A stretch of 64,000 nucleotides of DNA from JANNPJ01 sp965200525 (GCA_965200525.1 OZ241368.1:4030001-4094000); one strand, 5' to 3'. Counted from the first letter of the stretch, positions 1 through 8,394 are shown. Numbers and translations are program-made. Notes: a model not told the origin generated them from the letters alone.

Positions 1-73
1 GGACCACCGCGTTCGCCTGGAGCAACTGTTCAACGCCCTGCGGAGCGGCGTCGTCACGGCAAGCCCTGGGTGA
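1..73 (+). CDS. 3' end of an unidentified gene (partial)
   Basis: Frame 2 is open from the window edge to a TGA at 71-73 and encodes 23 residues ending VVTASPG. Almost every codon ends in G or C, as in real genes here, so this is probably the C-terminus of a gene starting outside the window. The fragment is too short to identify. It would converge with the remnant on the other strand, overlapping it by 20 bases. Confidence 0.35.
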   Translation, partial: DHRVRLEQLFNALRSGVVTASPG

Positions 74-239
74 GGAAGCGCAGCGGCATCGTGGGCGAGT
101 TCTGCACCGGCCCGACGTCGACGAAGCCCAGGGACGCCGCGGTCAGGTGCGAGTCTCCACGCCAGGTGGCGGCAGCCAACAGCGTGCGCTCGAGCAGGGG
201 GGCGTCGGCGGCCACGGCCGGCCGCACAAGAATGGCCAT
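54..239 (-). pseudogene. GNAT acetyltransferase remnant with internal deletion
   Basis: This 61-residue frame opens like a GNAT N-terminus (LVRPAVAADAPLLERTLLAA) and after about 35 residues passes straight into what resembles a GNAT C-terminus (SLGFVDVG, then PTMPLRFL). The acetyl-CoA-binding core (R/Q-x-x-G-x-G/A) of about 100 residues is missing and the junction is in frame. Codon use matches real genes here. I infer a decayed GNAT gene; it could also be an unrelated small protein that looks like one by chance. Confidence 0.4.
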
Positions 240-682
240 GAGCGGTAGTCAATCAGTGGTCATTCAACTTCGGTGAGTGATTATTGAGGTGTGCACATCG
301 GTATGCGACTGAGTTCACTGAGTGACGAAGATCGTCAATCCAATGTTTGCGGATAGCAACGAATCACATACAACGAGTCACGGGTCTCATTCAGGTGCAC
401 CACGCCCCAAGGTTGCCGACCGGCGTGGCTGAACCACACTCCCAGCAACGAATTTCGCCGAATGTCTCGATGGTAGGCATATAACTGATAGCGACTGGCG
501 ATGAGATAATTTAACGGTGCGTAGATGCCCGGGAAATGGCCGCGCTCACATCGGTCGGGTCCGTTGACACCGACCGCGGTGACACCTAGCGTGTGCCCCT
601 GATCCGCGGCTTTGCGACGAATGAGGCCTGGCAGGCCCCTGCGGTTTGTCGTCCATGAAATCCGCTGGGAGGCGTACCGGTC
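240..682. other. Intergenic region upstream of the conservon, lower GC, possible gene remnant
   Basis: These 443 bases hold no gene I can defend, and GC is clearly lower than the surroundings between about 240 and 540. On the minus strand a frame ending at a TGA at 335-337 reads, over roughly 650 to 335, like protein (GHTLG; later SLLGVWFSHAGRQPWG), loosely like the C-terminal part of RDD-family membrane proteins. It has no ATG or GTG start in a sensible place and uses A/T-ending codons. The kinase ribosome binding site GGGAGG lies at 667-672. Confidence 0.3.
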
Positions 683-3349
683 GTGAGAGCCAACTCCAGG
701 CCTCTCGGGGCGCGGCGATCGATCCGAATCAAGATCCTCGCCATTGCCTGGGTGCCGAGCCTCGTGCTGCTCCTGGTCGGAGCCGGGGTGGCCGCCGTCC
801 TGGCCCGCCAGAGTGCCAACGAGGACAAGTTCACCACCAGCTACGTGCAGGCGGTACAGCTCGCCTCCCGGTTCGCGGCCGAGGACCAGCGCGAGCGCAA
901 GCTCACCGTCACCTACCTGCTCGACCCCGGTCTCGGCGCCAACCGGACCGCCCTGGAGGCGCAGCGGCACAAGACAGACGCCGCGCTGGCCCAGGTCGGT
1001 CCGGTGATCGAGACCCTGCGCCGGACCGGCTCGGCCAGCTTCGTCTCGACCATCACCAACACCGGCGCCCTGGTCGGTGGCCTGCCCCAGCTGCGCCAGG
1101 CGATCGACGGCGGTGCCCTGACGCCGGTGACCGCGGCCTCGGCCTACTCCCAGACCCTCGACGTCTTCCACGCCGGCTTCGAGAACCTGGCCACCAGCGC
1201 CGCCTCGGCGTCCATCGCCTCGCAGTACCTGCTCACCGCCAGCCTGTTCGAGGTCGCCGAATGGCGTTCCGAGGCAGAGGCTTTCGAGCAGGTCATCTTC
1301 AGCCCGGTCGGCCTGACCGACCAGGAGTTCGGCGTCTACCTGGATCGGGTCGGCGGCTACCGCAGCCTGCTGACCACCACCGTTCCCGGGCTGCCGCCGG
1401 CCCAGCAGGCCCAGTTCAAGGCCCTCACCTCCAGCCCGGCCTGGCAGCAGCTCGCGGCGCTGGAGAACGAGGCCACCCGCACCAACAGCAACGCGGTCGG
1501 TGACGGCGCCACCCTGACCCACAAGGCCGGCTCGCCGCCGATCGGGCGCAGCGCCTGGCAGTCGGCCTCGGCCGAGGTGTCGCAGAAGCTGATCGACCAG
1601 TACCTGGCCCAGAGCACCTTCTCCACCGGACTGGCCAACGACCACGCCCACAAGCTGCTGATCCGCTCGCTGACCGCCGGCGCCGGCCTGCTGGTGCTCT
1701 CCCTGCTGGTGTTCGCGATCGTGACCCGCCTGTCCAACCGCCTGATCCAGCGGCTGCGGCGGCTGCGCAGCGAGACCCTGGAGATGTCCGGACGGCGGTT
1801 GCCGGCCATCGTCGAGCGACTCGGGCGGGGCGAGCAGGTCGACCTGGAGAGCGAGCTGCCGCCGCTGGCCCACGGAACCGACGAGATCGGCCAGGTCGCC
1901 GACGCCTTCAACCAGGCCCAGCGCACGGCGGTCGCGGCCGCGGTCAAGGAGGCCGAGACCCGGGCCGGCACGGCCAAGGTGTTCCTGAACATCGCCCACC
2001 GCAGCCAGATCGTGGCCCACCGCCAGCTCAAGCTGCTCGACCAGGCCGAGCGCACCCAGGAAGACCCCGACCAGCTGAGCCTGCTGTTCCAGCTCGACCA
2101 CCTGACCACCCGCTCGCGCCGCAACGCCGAGAACCTGATCATTCTCGGCGGCGGCCAGCCCGGCCGGCGCTGGCGCAACCCGGTGCCCCTGATGGACGTC
2201 GTACGCAGCGCCGTGGGGGAGTCCGAGACCTACACCGGCATCGCGATCGGCGCCGTGCCCGACGTCGCCGTGTCGGGGGCGGCCGTGGCCGACGTCATCC
2301 ACCTGCTGGCCGAACTGGTCGACAACGCCACCAGCTTCTCCCCGCCGACGGCCCGGGTCGAGGTGCGCAGCAACATGGCCGGTCGCGGCGTCGTCATCGA
2401 GATCGAGGACCAGGGCCTGGGAATCGAGCCCGACCAGCTCGCCGAGCTCAACCAGATGCTCCAGCGGCCGCCGGACTTCGGCGTGATGGCCCTGTCCGAG
2501 GAGCCCCGCCTCGGCCTCTTCGTGGTCACCCAGCTGGCCGTGCGCCACGGGGTGCGGGTGACCCTGGCCGAATCGCGCTCCTACGGCGGCATTCGGGCCG
2601 TCGTGCTGATCCCGATGGAACTGATCACCTCGACCCGGGCGCTCGGAGAGCTCGGATCCGGGGACGACAGCGACCAGCTCGACCTGCGCGAGGGCATCCA
2701 GGGCCGCTCCGAGGTGATCGGCAGCGTGCTGCCCTCGCGACGGACCAGCCGCATGCTTTCCCGGGCCCCGGCCTCGGCCCCGCCCGCGGTGCCGTCGGCG
2801 CCGTCGGGCGAATCGCCGTCCTACCGCGGGTCGCTGCCGCAGCGCCCGGCCCCGCCGCGGACCTTCCCACCCACCGCGGCGCCCACCCCGGCCCGCGGGT
2901 TCGCGGCCACGCTGCGCCCCGGCGCCCGTCAGGAGGGCGAGCGCAACACGGCCGAGATCCCGGTGATCCGGCCCGGCCAGCCCGCTCCCGCCACCGGTTC
3001 GGTGCCGTCGCCCTCCGCGCCGACCGGTTCGCCGCAAGCCGGCCCGGCGCACTCGGCCCCGCCGTCCGGTCAGTTCGCGCGCCCGCCGGCGCCCGCGAGC
3101 CCGCAGAACCGCCCGGCGACCGGCCCGGTCGGCCTCGGAACGGACAGCCGACGCCCGGACCTGCCCCGGCGGACCAAGCAGACCCACCTCGCCCCCCAGC
3201 TGCTGCGGGAGGCCAGGCCCGGCCCGGCCGCCGCGCCGCCGTCCTCGGGCGACACCCAGCCCACCCCCGAGAACGCCCGCGACCGGATGGCGGCCTTCCA
3301 GCTCGGGACCAGGCGGGGCCGGCAGACCGACCCCGACCTTCGTTCATGA
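683..3349 (+). CDS. Conservon sensor histidine-kinase-like protein (CvnA type)
   Basis: This 888-residue protein is the membrane sensor of a conservon, in which a kinase-like protein works with a Roadblock protein, a DUF742 protein and a Ras-like GTPase. One membrane helix spans about 18-40, an extracytoplasmic sensing region about 42-322, a second helix about 325-348, then a HAMP-like linker. A dimerisation-type helix (436-455) contains NIAHRSQ and the ATPase domain shows an N-box (ELVDNATSFSPP near 543) and a G-box (EDQGLGI). After about residue 690 comes a long Pro/Ala-rich tail, probably disordered. The GTG start has GGGAGG 10 bases upstream. It leads a tight operon with the next three genes. 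The signal sensed cannot be told. Confidence 0.9.
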   Translation: MRANSRPLGARRSIRIKILAIAWVPSLVLLLVGAGVAAVLARQSANEDKFTTSYVQAVQLASRFAAEDQRERKLTVTYLLDPGLGANRTALEAQRHKTDAALAQVGPVIETLRRTGSASFVSTITNTGALVGGLPQLRQAIDGGALTPVTAASAYSQTLDVFHAGFENLATSAASASIASQYLLTASLFEVAEWRSEAEAFEQVIFSPVGLTDQEFGVYLDRVGGYRSLLTTTVPGLPPAQQAQFKALTSSPAWQQLAALENEATRTNSNAVGDGATLTHKAGSPPIGRSAWQSASAEVSQKLIDQYLAQSTFSTGLANDHAHKLLIRSLTAGAGLLVLSLLVFAIVTRLSNRLIQRLRRLRSETLEMSGRRLPAIVERLGRGEQVDLESELPPLAHGTDEIGQVADAFNQAQRTAVAAAVKEAETRAGTAKVFLNIAHRSQIVAHRQLKLLDQAERTQEDPDQLSLLFQLDHLTTRSRRNAENLIILGGGQPGRRWRNPVPLMDVVRSAVGESETYTGIAIGAVPDVAVSGAAVADVIHLLAELVDNATSFSPPTARVEVRSNMAGRGVVIEIEDQGLGIEPDQLAELNQMLQRPPDFGVMALSEEPRLGLFVVTQLAVRHGVRVTLAESRSYGGIRAVVLIPMELITSTRALGELGSGDDSDQLDLREGIQGRSEVIGSVLPSRRTSRMLSRAPASAPPAVPSAPSGESPSYRGSLPQRPAPPRTFPPTAAPTPARGFAATLRPGARQEGERNTAEIPVIRPGQPAPATGSVPSPSAPTGSPQAGPAHSAPPSGQFARPPAPASPQNRPATGPVGLGTDSRRPDLPRRTKQTHLAPQLLREARPGPAAAPPSSGDTQPTPENARDRMAAFQLGTRRGRQTDPDLRS

Positions 3350-3369
3350 CCACCCGATCCGAGAGTTGA

Positions 3370-3810
3370 GTGGACGAGAAGATGACGATCAATACCAGCG
3401 CCGGCGAACTGAACTGGCTGTTGGACGAACTAGTGGATCGGCTCGGTGGATCCGAGCGGGCGGTCCTGCTGTCGGCCGACGGCCTGCTGATCGGGCGCTC
3501 GCGCAATCTCTCGGTGGACGACGGCGAGCACCTGTCCGCGGTCTGCTCCGGCTTCCAGAGCCTGGCCACCGGGGCCGGGCGGCAGTTCGGCGGGGGCCAG
3601 GTCCGCCAGACCGTGGTCGAGATGGAGAACTCGTTCCTGGTCGTGACCGCGGCCGGCCGGGGAGCGTGCCTGGCCCTGATGGCCGGGTCCGACGCCGACA
3701 TGGGCATGGTCGCCTACGAGATGAACCTGATGGTCAAGCGAGTCGGCCCGGCCCTGAAATCGGAGCCGCGCAGCGTCGGCGGCTTGCCCGGGGTCGACTC
3801 GGGCCCGTGA
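3370..3810 (+). CDS. Roadblock/LC7 domain protein (CvnB type)
   Basis: This 146-residue protein has the Roadblock/LC7 fold of bacterial GTPase regulators, with an N-terminal helix (LNWLLDELVDRLGG) followed by AVLLSADGLLIGRS and later SFLVVTAAGRGACLALMAG. In conservons such proteins act as GTPase-activating or scaffold partners of the small GTPase encoded downstream. It starts at GTG 20 bases after the kinase gene; an in-frame ATG at 3382 is an alternative start. Its stop codon overlaps the next start (TGATG), indicating translational coupling. Confidence 0.88.
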   Translation: MDEKMTINTSAGELNWLLDELVDRLGGSERAVLLSADGLLIGRSRNLSVDDGEHLSAVCSGFQSLATGAGRQFGGGQVRQTVVEMENSFLVVTAAGRGACLALMAGSDADMGMVAYEMNLMVKRVGPALKSEPRSVGGLPGVDSGP

Positions 3811-4169
3811 TGGTGGACAACGATCACACCTGGTTCGACGAGGACGCCGGTCCGCTCGTCCGCCCTTACGCGATCACCGGTGGACGCACCCACGCCCACC
3901 AGCCCGACCTGGACATGATCACCCAGGTCGTGGCCGCCCGCCGGCACGCCGACCCGACAACCCTCGAGCCGGAGTGCCTTAAGATCCTCTCGATCTGTCA
4001 GAGTCCGATGTCGGTCGCTGAGATCTCGGCCCATCTCACGCTGCCGCTGGGCGTGGTCAAGGTTCTGCTCGGCGACCTCATCGAGCAGAAGCTGATCCAC
4101 TTCCGCGCGGCCGCAACTCCCGACTTCCAGGTCCTTCAGGCGGTGCTCAATGGTATTCGCAGGCTCTGA
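3810..4169 (+). CDS. DUF742 protein (CvnC type)
   Basis: A 119-residue DUF742 protein, the third conservon component. It shows the family pattern LVRPYAITGGRT near the start and, in the second half, a winged-helix-like segment (ILSICQSPMSVAEISAHLTL, then VVKVLLGDLIEQKLI). The molecular role of DUF742 is not settled; it is thought to couple the sensor to the GTPase. The start overlaps the previous stop by one base, and the end overlaps the GTPase gene by 20 bases. Confidence 0.9.
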   Translation: MVDNDHTWFDEDAGPLVRPYAITGGRTHAHQPDLDMITQVVAARRHADPTTLEPECLKILSICQSPMSVAEISAHLTLPLGVVKVLLGDLIEQKLIHFRAAATPDFQVLQAVLNGIRRL

Positions 4170-4755
4170 CACGGCCGGCGGGCGGACGGCGCGCGACCAC
4201 GTGCCGGTCGCCGCGGTGAAACTGCTCGTCGCCGGAGGCTTCGGCGCCGGCAAGACGACCATGGTCGCCTCGGTCAGCGAGATCGCTCCGCTGCGCACCG
4301 AGGAGCTGCTGACCGAGCTCAGCGTCGGCGTCGACGACCTGACCGGGGTGGAGCGCAAGACCACCACCACCGTCGCGATGGACTTCGGCCGGATCACAAT
4401 CGCTCCCGAACTGATCCTCTACCTGTTCGGTACCCCCGGGCAGGACCGGTTCTGGTTCATGTGGGACGAGCTGGCCCAGGGCGCGATCGGGGCGATCCTG
4501 CTGGTGGACACCCGCCGGCTGGACACCTGTTTCCCGGCCATCGACTTCTTCGAACGCCGCGGGATCCCGTTCATCGTCGGGGTGAACTGCTTCGACGGCT
4601 CCCAGCTCTACACCGTGGACGAGGTCCGGGTGGCCCTGGACATCGACGACCGGGTGCCCATCCTGCTCTGCGACGTGCGCCACCGGCAGTCCAGCAAGGA
4701 ACTGCTGATCGCCCTCACCGAGCACGTGCTTTCGCTCAACCAGCAGCCGGTCTGA
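4150..4755 (+). CDS. Ras-like small GTPase of the conservon (CvnD type)
   Basis: A 201-residue GTP-binding protein. It has a P-loop GGFGAGKTT near residues 29-37, a threonine-rich switch I region (ERKTTTTVAMDFG), the switch II motif LFGTPGQDRF and a guanine-specificity region VGVNCFD in place of the usual NKxD. This pattern is typical of the conservon and MglA-like GTPases. It closes the four-gene operon. Conservon GTPases are implicated in development and secondary metabolism in Streptomyces; the output here is unknown because no P450 or effector gene follows. Confidence 0.9.
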   Translation: MVFAGSDTAGGRTARDHVPVAAVKLLVAGGFGAGKTTMVASVSEIAPLRTEELLTELSVGVDDLTGVERKTTTTVAMDFGRITIAPELILYLFGTPGQDRFWFMWDELAQGAIGAILLVDTRRLDTCFPAIDFFERRGIPFIVGVNCFDGSQLYTVDEVRVALDIDDRVPILLCDVRHRQSSKELLIALTEHVLSLNQQPV

Positions 4756-4762
4756 GCGCAGC

Positions 4763-4804
4763 GCAGCGCGGCGCCGGCGGGGCCCCGACCGGCGACCGCG
4801 CTGC
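4763..4804. terminator. Hairpin terminator between convergent genes
   Basis: GCAGCGCGG + CGCCGG (4763-4777) pairs with CCGGCG (4789-4794) and CCGCGCTGC (4796-4804), leaving one bulged A at 4795 and an 11-base loop. It sits exactly between the convergent GTPase and MerR genes, so it can serve both strands. No U-run follows, which is common for actinobacterial terminators. Confidence 0.6.
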
Positions 4805-4811
4805 CTGGCTC

Positions 4812-5900
4812 TCAGGCCAACCGGGCGGGCATCAGCAAGCTGACCGACTCGGCCTGCCGCGGGTCCCGCAGGGCCAGCGGGGCGATCGGGCCGTCCAGTT
4901 CCAGCAGCAGTTCCGAGGCCCCCCGAGCGTCGAGCGCCTGCAGCAGGAACTCCCGGTTGACGCCGATCTCGGCCTCCGCCCCGGGCTCGCCCGCCTGCCC
5001 CTCGTCGGCCACGTGCACGGTGCCGTCCGGCCCCAGCACGAGCACGCTGACCTCGTACGGTTCGCCGTCCTGCGCGCGGAACTGCCGGCGGGTGCCCGCC
5101 GCGACGACCTCCTGCCGGAACCGGGCCACGTCCAGCGTCACCGCGGTGGTCCGGGCGGTCGGGATCAGACGCCGGTACGGCGGGAAGTCGCCGGCCAGAG
5201 CGGTGGCTCGCACCTGCTGCGGCCCGGCCTCCAGCACGATCGCTCCCGGCTGAAGGCCGAGCCGAACCGGGCCCGCCTGGTCGTGCAACAGTTCGATCAT
5301 CCGGCCCACGAATTCCGAGGCCGCCGTGACCTGCATCGGCGATCCCGGCCCGTCAGCGGTGCTCACCACGCCCACCGCCATCCGGTACCGGTCGGTGGCG
5401 ACCAGCCGCAGCCGGCCGGCGGCCGGGTCGGCGTCGAGCAGGATCCCGCCCAGCGCGGGAAACTCGGGGTCCTGGCCGGCGGCGAACCGCACCGCCTCCA
5501 GCTCGGCCGCCAGGTCGGCGCCGTTGATCGTCATCCATGTGGTCTCGCTCATGGTCGTCTCCATCTGCTCGAGTAGGGCTCTGGCGCAGGAGAGCTCGTG
5601 CTGGGCGGCGTGCAGGCCGTCGATCAGACGCTGGTGGTGCTCATCCAGAACGGCGAGCGCCTGGACCTGGTTGTCGGCCGCCAGAACCGACGCGATCGCC
5701 GGCAACGCCATCCCGACCCGGCGCAACCGGGCCACCAGGCGGGCCTGGTCGACCTGAGCGAGCTCGTACCAGCGGTAGCCGTTGTGCTCCTCGACCACGG
5801 CCGGCCTCAGCAGCCCGGCCGTGTCGTAGAAGCGCAGCGCGCTGATGCTGAGCCCGCTCAGCCGGGCGACCGGCCCGATCCCCAGCAGTTCGTTCTCCAT
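4812..5900 (-). CDS. MerR regulator fused to beta sliding-clamp-like domains
   Basis: This 362-residue protein joins two unrelated parts. Residues 1 to about 115 are a MerR-family DNA-binding domain with its coiled coil (IGPVARLSGLSISALRFYDTAGLL, NGYRWY). From about 125 the protein follows domains II and III of the DNA polymerase III beta clamp: LRLVATDRYRMAVG, then FPPYRRLIP as in the clamp domain II/III junction, then VNREFLLQAL and a C-terminal LLMPARL. Domain I of the clamp is absent and the MerR part stands in its place. I chose ATG at 5900 because a MerR-type operator and promoter sit just upstream. Proteins of this architecture occur in actinobacteria, but I know of no described function. 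Confidence 0.82.
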   Translation of the reverse strand: MENELLGIGPVARLSGLSISALRFYDTAGLLRPAVVEEHNGYRWYELAQVDQARLVARLRRVGMALPAIASVLAADNQVQALAVLDEHHQRLIDGLHAAQHELSCARALLEQMETTMSETTWMTINGADLAAELEAVRFAAGQDPEFPALGGILLDADPAAGRLRLVATDRYRMAVGVVSTADGPGSPMQVTAASEFVGRMIELLHDQAGPVRLGLQPGAIVLEAGPQQVRATALAGDFPPYRRLIPTARTTAVTLDVARFRQEVVAAGTRRQFRAQDGEPYEVSVLVLGPDGTVHVADEGQAGEPGAEAEIGVNREFLLQALDARGASELLLELDGPIAPLALRDPRQAESVSLLMPARLA

Positions 5901-5907
5901 GCGAGCC

Positions 5908-5938
5908 ACCCTCCGGCCTCGACCCACTCGAGGGTCAA
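5908..5938 (-). promoter_or_regulatory. MerR-type promoter/operator, likely autoregulatory
   Basis: On the minus strand TTGACC (5938-5933) is followed after 19 bases by GAGGGT (5913-5908). The long spacer carries the perfect dyad CCTCGA-N5-TCGAGG (5917-5933), the arrangement MerR-family proteins of the TipA/BmrR kind recognise. GAGGGT could be a weak -10, giving an almost leaderless transcript from ATG 5900, or could serve as the ribosome binding site (GGAGGGTGG). I infer autoregulation. Confidence 0.5.
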
Positions 5939-6023
5939 TCACGCGCCGACCTCCTCTTGCGGGTCCGGGGAGGCAGACGAGACTGACCTCAAGACCCACG
6001 TTCCATCGATGGCGGGAGAGACC

Positions 6024-6239
6024 ATGGCAGTCAACGACGAACGCCCGGTACTGCGCTCACCGGCGCCCGAGCGCGGCGGAGCCACGATCGACGAGGCCGT
6101 GGCCACCGCCGAGGCCGGCAGCCAGGTCGAGGGAGTCCACACCCCGTCCGGGCAGGCCGCCTCGGGGGACTCACGGGTCGAGCACATGGTCGACGAACCG
6201 GTGAGCCAACCGCGGGTCGAGGGCGAGCCCGGGCACTGA
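6024..6239 (+). CDS. Small acidic hypothetical protein
   Basis: A 71-residue hydrophilic protein, rich in Glu, Pro and Gly, with no motif I recognise (starts MAVNDERPVLRS; includes ATIDEAVATAEAGSQVEG). The start is ATG 6024 because GGGAGAG lies just before it; an in-frame ATG at 6009 would overlap that site. It is divergent from the MerR-clamp gene and shares its 123-base promoter region, so the two may be co-controlled. Confidence 0.45.
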   Translation: MAVNDERPVLRSPAPERGGATIDEAVATAEAGSQVEGVHTPSGQAASGDSRVEHMVDEPVSQPRVEGEPGH

Positions 6240-6264
6240 CCGCCCCCCCCTCGGGCCCAACCCC

Positions 6265-6750
6265 TCAGACCGGGCCGGAGAAGCGCTCGGCCAGGTAGGT
6301 GGACCGGTCGCCGTCCGTGCGCTCACCACGCAGGTAGGTCGTCCAGGCCAGGCGCTCGTGATTGACGACGGCGAGCTCCCAGACGCAGAAGGTGGCCTTG
6401 GTCGGGCCCGGTCGGGTGAGCTCGAAAGGCCCGGCGCCGTCCTTGGTGTAGACGGTCTCCCACAGTTCGTTGGTGCCTCGCCAGCGGCCCACCAGCAAGA
6501 AGTAGAACGACTCGCCGCACAGGTGCAGCAGCACGAAACCGACGTCGTCGGCGGTGAACTCGCCGTCCGCGGCCACCAGGGCCCGGGCCTCGGCCCGCAC
6601 GCCGTCGTCGATCTCGGCGGTCGGCCTCCGGATCTCGTACCACTTCAGGCCCGGGCTGGTGGCGACGCCCGCCGTCGGCTCGGCCACCTTGTCGTAGTGA
6701 CGGTAGCCCGGGTCGACAACCCGGTCGGTCGGGAGACTGGCAGTGGTCAT
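6265..6750 (-). CDS. Conserved hypothetical protein
   Basis: A soluble 161-residue protein without signal peptide or membrane segment and without a domain I can name. It contains LKWYEIRRPTAEI, VGFVLLHLCGESFYFLLVGR and FCVWELAVVNHERLAW, an alternating hydrophobic pattern that suggests a compact alpha/beta fold. Codon use is typical. It ends nine bases before the HD-domain gene begins reading in the same direction, so the two may form an operon. Confidence 0.6.
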   Translation of the reverse strand: MTTASLPTDRVVDPGYRHYDKVAEPTAGVATSPGLKWYEIRRPTAEIDDGVRAEARALVAADGEFTADDVGFVLLHLCGESFYFLLVGRWRGTNELWETVYTKDGAGPFELTRPGPTKATFCVWELAVVNHERLAWTTYLRGERTDGDRSTYLAERFSGPV

Positions 6751-6759
6751 GCTCGAAGG

Positions 6760-7281
6760 CTACGAGCCGGGTACGACAGTTCGGCGGGTCAGTGATGCTT
6801 CGAGGACGACCCGGGCGGCCAGGTATCGCTCGCGCAACCGGTCGCGGTCGACCTCGTCCAGGGTGTCCAGGCCGGCGAGGTTGTGCCAGTTGTCGGCCAG
6901 CTTGACCAGGCGGCCGAGCGGATCGGCCGCCGCCCGCTCGATCAGCGCCGGGTAGAGCTCGCCGTCCTGCCGGGTCACCGAGCGGACCGCCTCGACGACC
7001 GTGGCCGGCAGGCCCAGCGCCGTCAGCTGGGCGTAGGTGGTGGCTGTGTCCTCGACGACGTCGTGCAGCAGCCCGGCCAGGTAGGCCCGGCGGCCGAACG
7101 GGCGAAGCGACTCGGCGATCGGCCGCAGGTGGTAATCGAAGTAGTCGCGGCCCTGCTTGTCGACCTGCCCGGCGTGGGCCCGGGCGGCGAACGCCTCGGC
7201 CACCGCCTCCAGCTCGGCCGTCACGGGTTCGACGTCGTCTTCCGGGTTCGCCACCCACCCAGGATGGCGCAAATCCGGCAT
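6760..7281 (-). CDS. HD-domain (RelA/SpoT-type hydrolase-like) protein
   Basis: A 173-residue metal-dependent phosphohydrolase-fold protein. The HD signature is in AYLAGLLHDVVEDT, with an upstream HAGQVDKQGRDYFDYHLRP segment and a downstream LVKLADNWHNL, the layout of (p)ppGpp hydrolase and small alarmone hydrolase domains (H..., HDxxEDT, ...D/N). There is no synthetase domain. It may hydrolyse ppGpp or another nucleotide; the substrate cannot be read from the sequence. The start is ATG 7281; no good ribosome binding site is visible and the next gene diverges within nine bases, so the mRNA may be leaderless. Confidence 0.7.
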   Translation of the reverse strand: MPDLRHPGWVANPEDDVEPVTAELEAVAEAFAARAHAGQVDKQGRDYFDYHLRPIAESLRPFGRRAYLAGLLHDVVEDTATTYAQLTALGLPATVVEAVRSVTRQDGELYPALIERAAADPLGRLVKLADNWHNLAGLDTLDEVDRDRLRERYLAARVVLEASLTRRTVVPGS

Positions 7282-7290
7282 GATGAGGAG

Positions 7291-8394
7291 GTGAACGTCG
7301 CCGGCAGCAAGAGCCGCCCTCCCCGGGTCTGGCGCGGGCTGCCCACCGCGATCCTGCTGTCGGTGCTGCTCATCGGCGGGTCCACCGCGGCCGGCAAGCT
7401 GTCTGCCGGAGCCAAGGACGCTCCCACCAACCTGAGCATCACCGGGCCCGGCCCGAGCGTGAGCAGCGCGCCGGCGTTCACCGGCTTCCCGGCCGGGGTG
7501 ACGCCGACCGGCCCGATCCCCACGGCGACGAGCAGCTACGCACCTGGTGACCCGGCTGCGGGCCTGCCCACGACCACCTACACCCCGGCTCCCGGCCGCC
7601 CGGTCTCCGGCCCGACCACGGGCCCCGCGGTCCCGCCCGTCCCGGGCCGGTTCGCCACCCCCGCTCCCGGCACCACCACCCCGGGCCGGGCCGCCAACGG
7701 CGCCACCGCGGCGCCGTCCTGGCTGGGCACCCGCAAGCTCACCTCCGGCAGCTCGAGAACCACCCCGCGCGAGCTGCGTAACCGCAAGATCATCACCACC
7801 GACCTGCTGCCACCGCCGAATGACGGCAAGTTCCACAGCACCGTCGCCACCGTGCCGCTGGCCGTGCTCGACCGTTCCACCTGGTCGGTCGGCTGCCCGG
7901 TGACCGTGGCCCAGTTGCGCTACGTCACGGTGAGCTTCCGCGGCTTCGACGGCGCTGCCCACACCGGTGAGCTGCTGGTCAACGCGAAGGTCGCCACCAA
8001 GGTGGTCACCGTGTTCGGCAAGCTGTTCGCGGCCGGCTGGCCGATCGAGCAGATGCGAATCGTCACCGGCGACGACCTGTCCGCCCCGGCCACCGGCGAC
8101 GGCAACAACACCAGTGCCTTCACCTGCCGCCCGGTCACCGGGAGCACGACCACCTGGTCGATGCACGCCTACGGGCTGGCGATCGACGTCAACCCGTTCC
8201 ACAACCCCTACGTCTCCGGCCGGACGGTCATCCCCGAGCTGGCGACGTCGTACCTCGACCGCACGCGCTGGCGGACGGGAATGAACGCCCGCGGCTCGGT
8301 CCCGGTGAGGGCCTTCGCCTCGATCGGCTGGGGCTGGGGCGGCAACTACACCTCCAAGAAGGACTGGATGCACTTCTCTTCCAACGGCGCCTGA
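7291..8394 (+). CDS. Membrane-anchored M15-family peptidase (D-Ala-D-Ala carboxypeptidase-like)
   Basis: The protein begins with a signal/anchor helix (LPTAILLSVLLIGGSTAAG), continues through a long Pro/Thr/Gly-rich extracytoplasmic linker, and ends in an M15 zinc peptidase domain with the metal-site signatures SMHAYGLAIDVNP and, at the end, KKDWMHFS. Such enzymes trim peptidoglycan stem peptides outside the membrane. The length is 367 residues from GTG 7291, which has GAGGAG immediately in front; an in-frame ATG at 7264 would add nine residues but overlaps the divergent HD gene. The start is uncertain, the assignment is not. Confidence 0.8.
   Translation: MNVAGSKSRPPRVWRGLPTAILLSVLLIGGSTAAGKLSAGAKDAPTNLSITGPGPSVSSAPAFTGFPAGVTPTGPIPTATSSYAPGDPAAGLPTTTYTPAPGRPVSGPTTGPAVPPVPGRFATPAPGTTTPGRAANGATAAPSWLGTRKLTSGSSRTTPRELRNRKIITTDLLPPPNDGKFHSTVATVPLAVLDRSTWSVGCPVTVAQLRYVTVSFRGFDGAAHTGELLVNAKVATKVVTVFGKLFAAGWPIEQMRIVTGDDLSAPATGDGNNTSAFTCRPVTGSTTTWSMHAYGLAIDVNPFHNPYVSGRTVIPELATSYLDRTRWRTGMNARGSVPVRAFASIGWGWGGNYTSKKDWMHFSSNGA

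Noticed and set aside
335..3187. A very long open frame antisense to the sensor kinase gene
   Set aside because: It is a shadow of the GC-rich kinase gene: repetitive Arg/Gly composition, no family motif and wrong codon positions. Only its last part, outside the kinase gene, is discussed.
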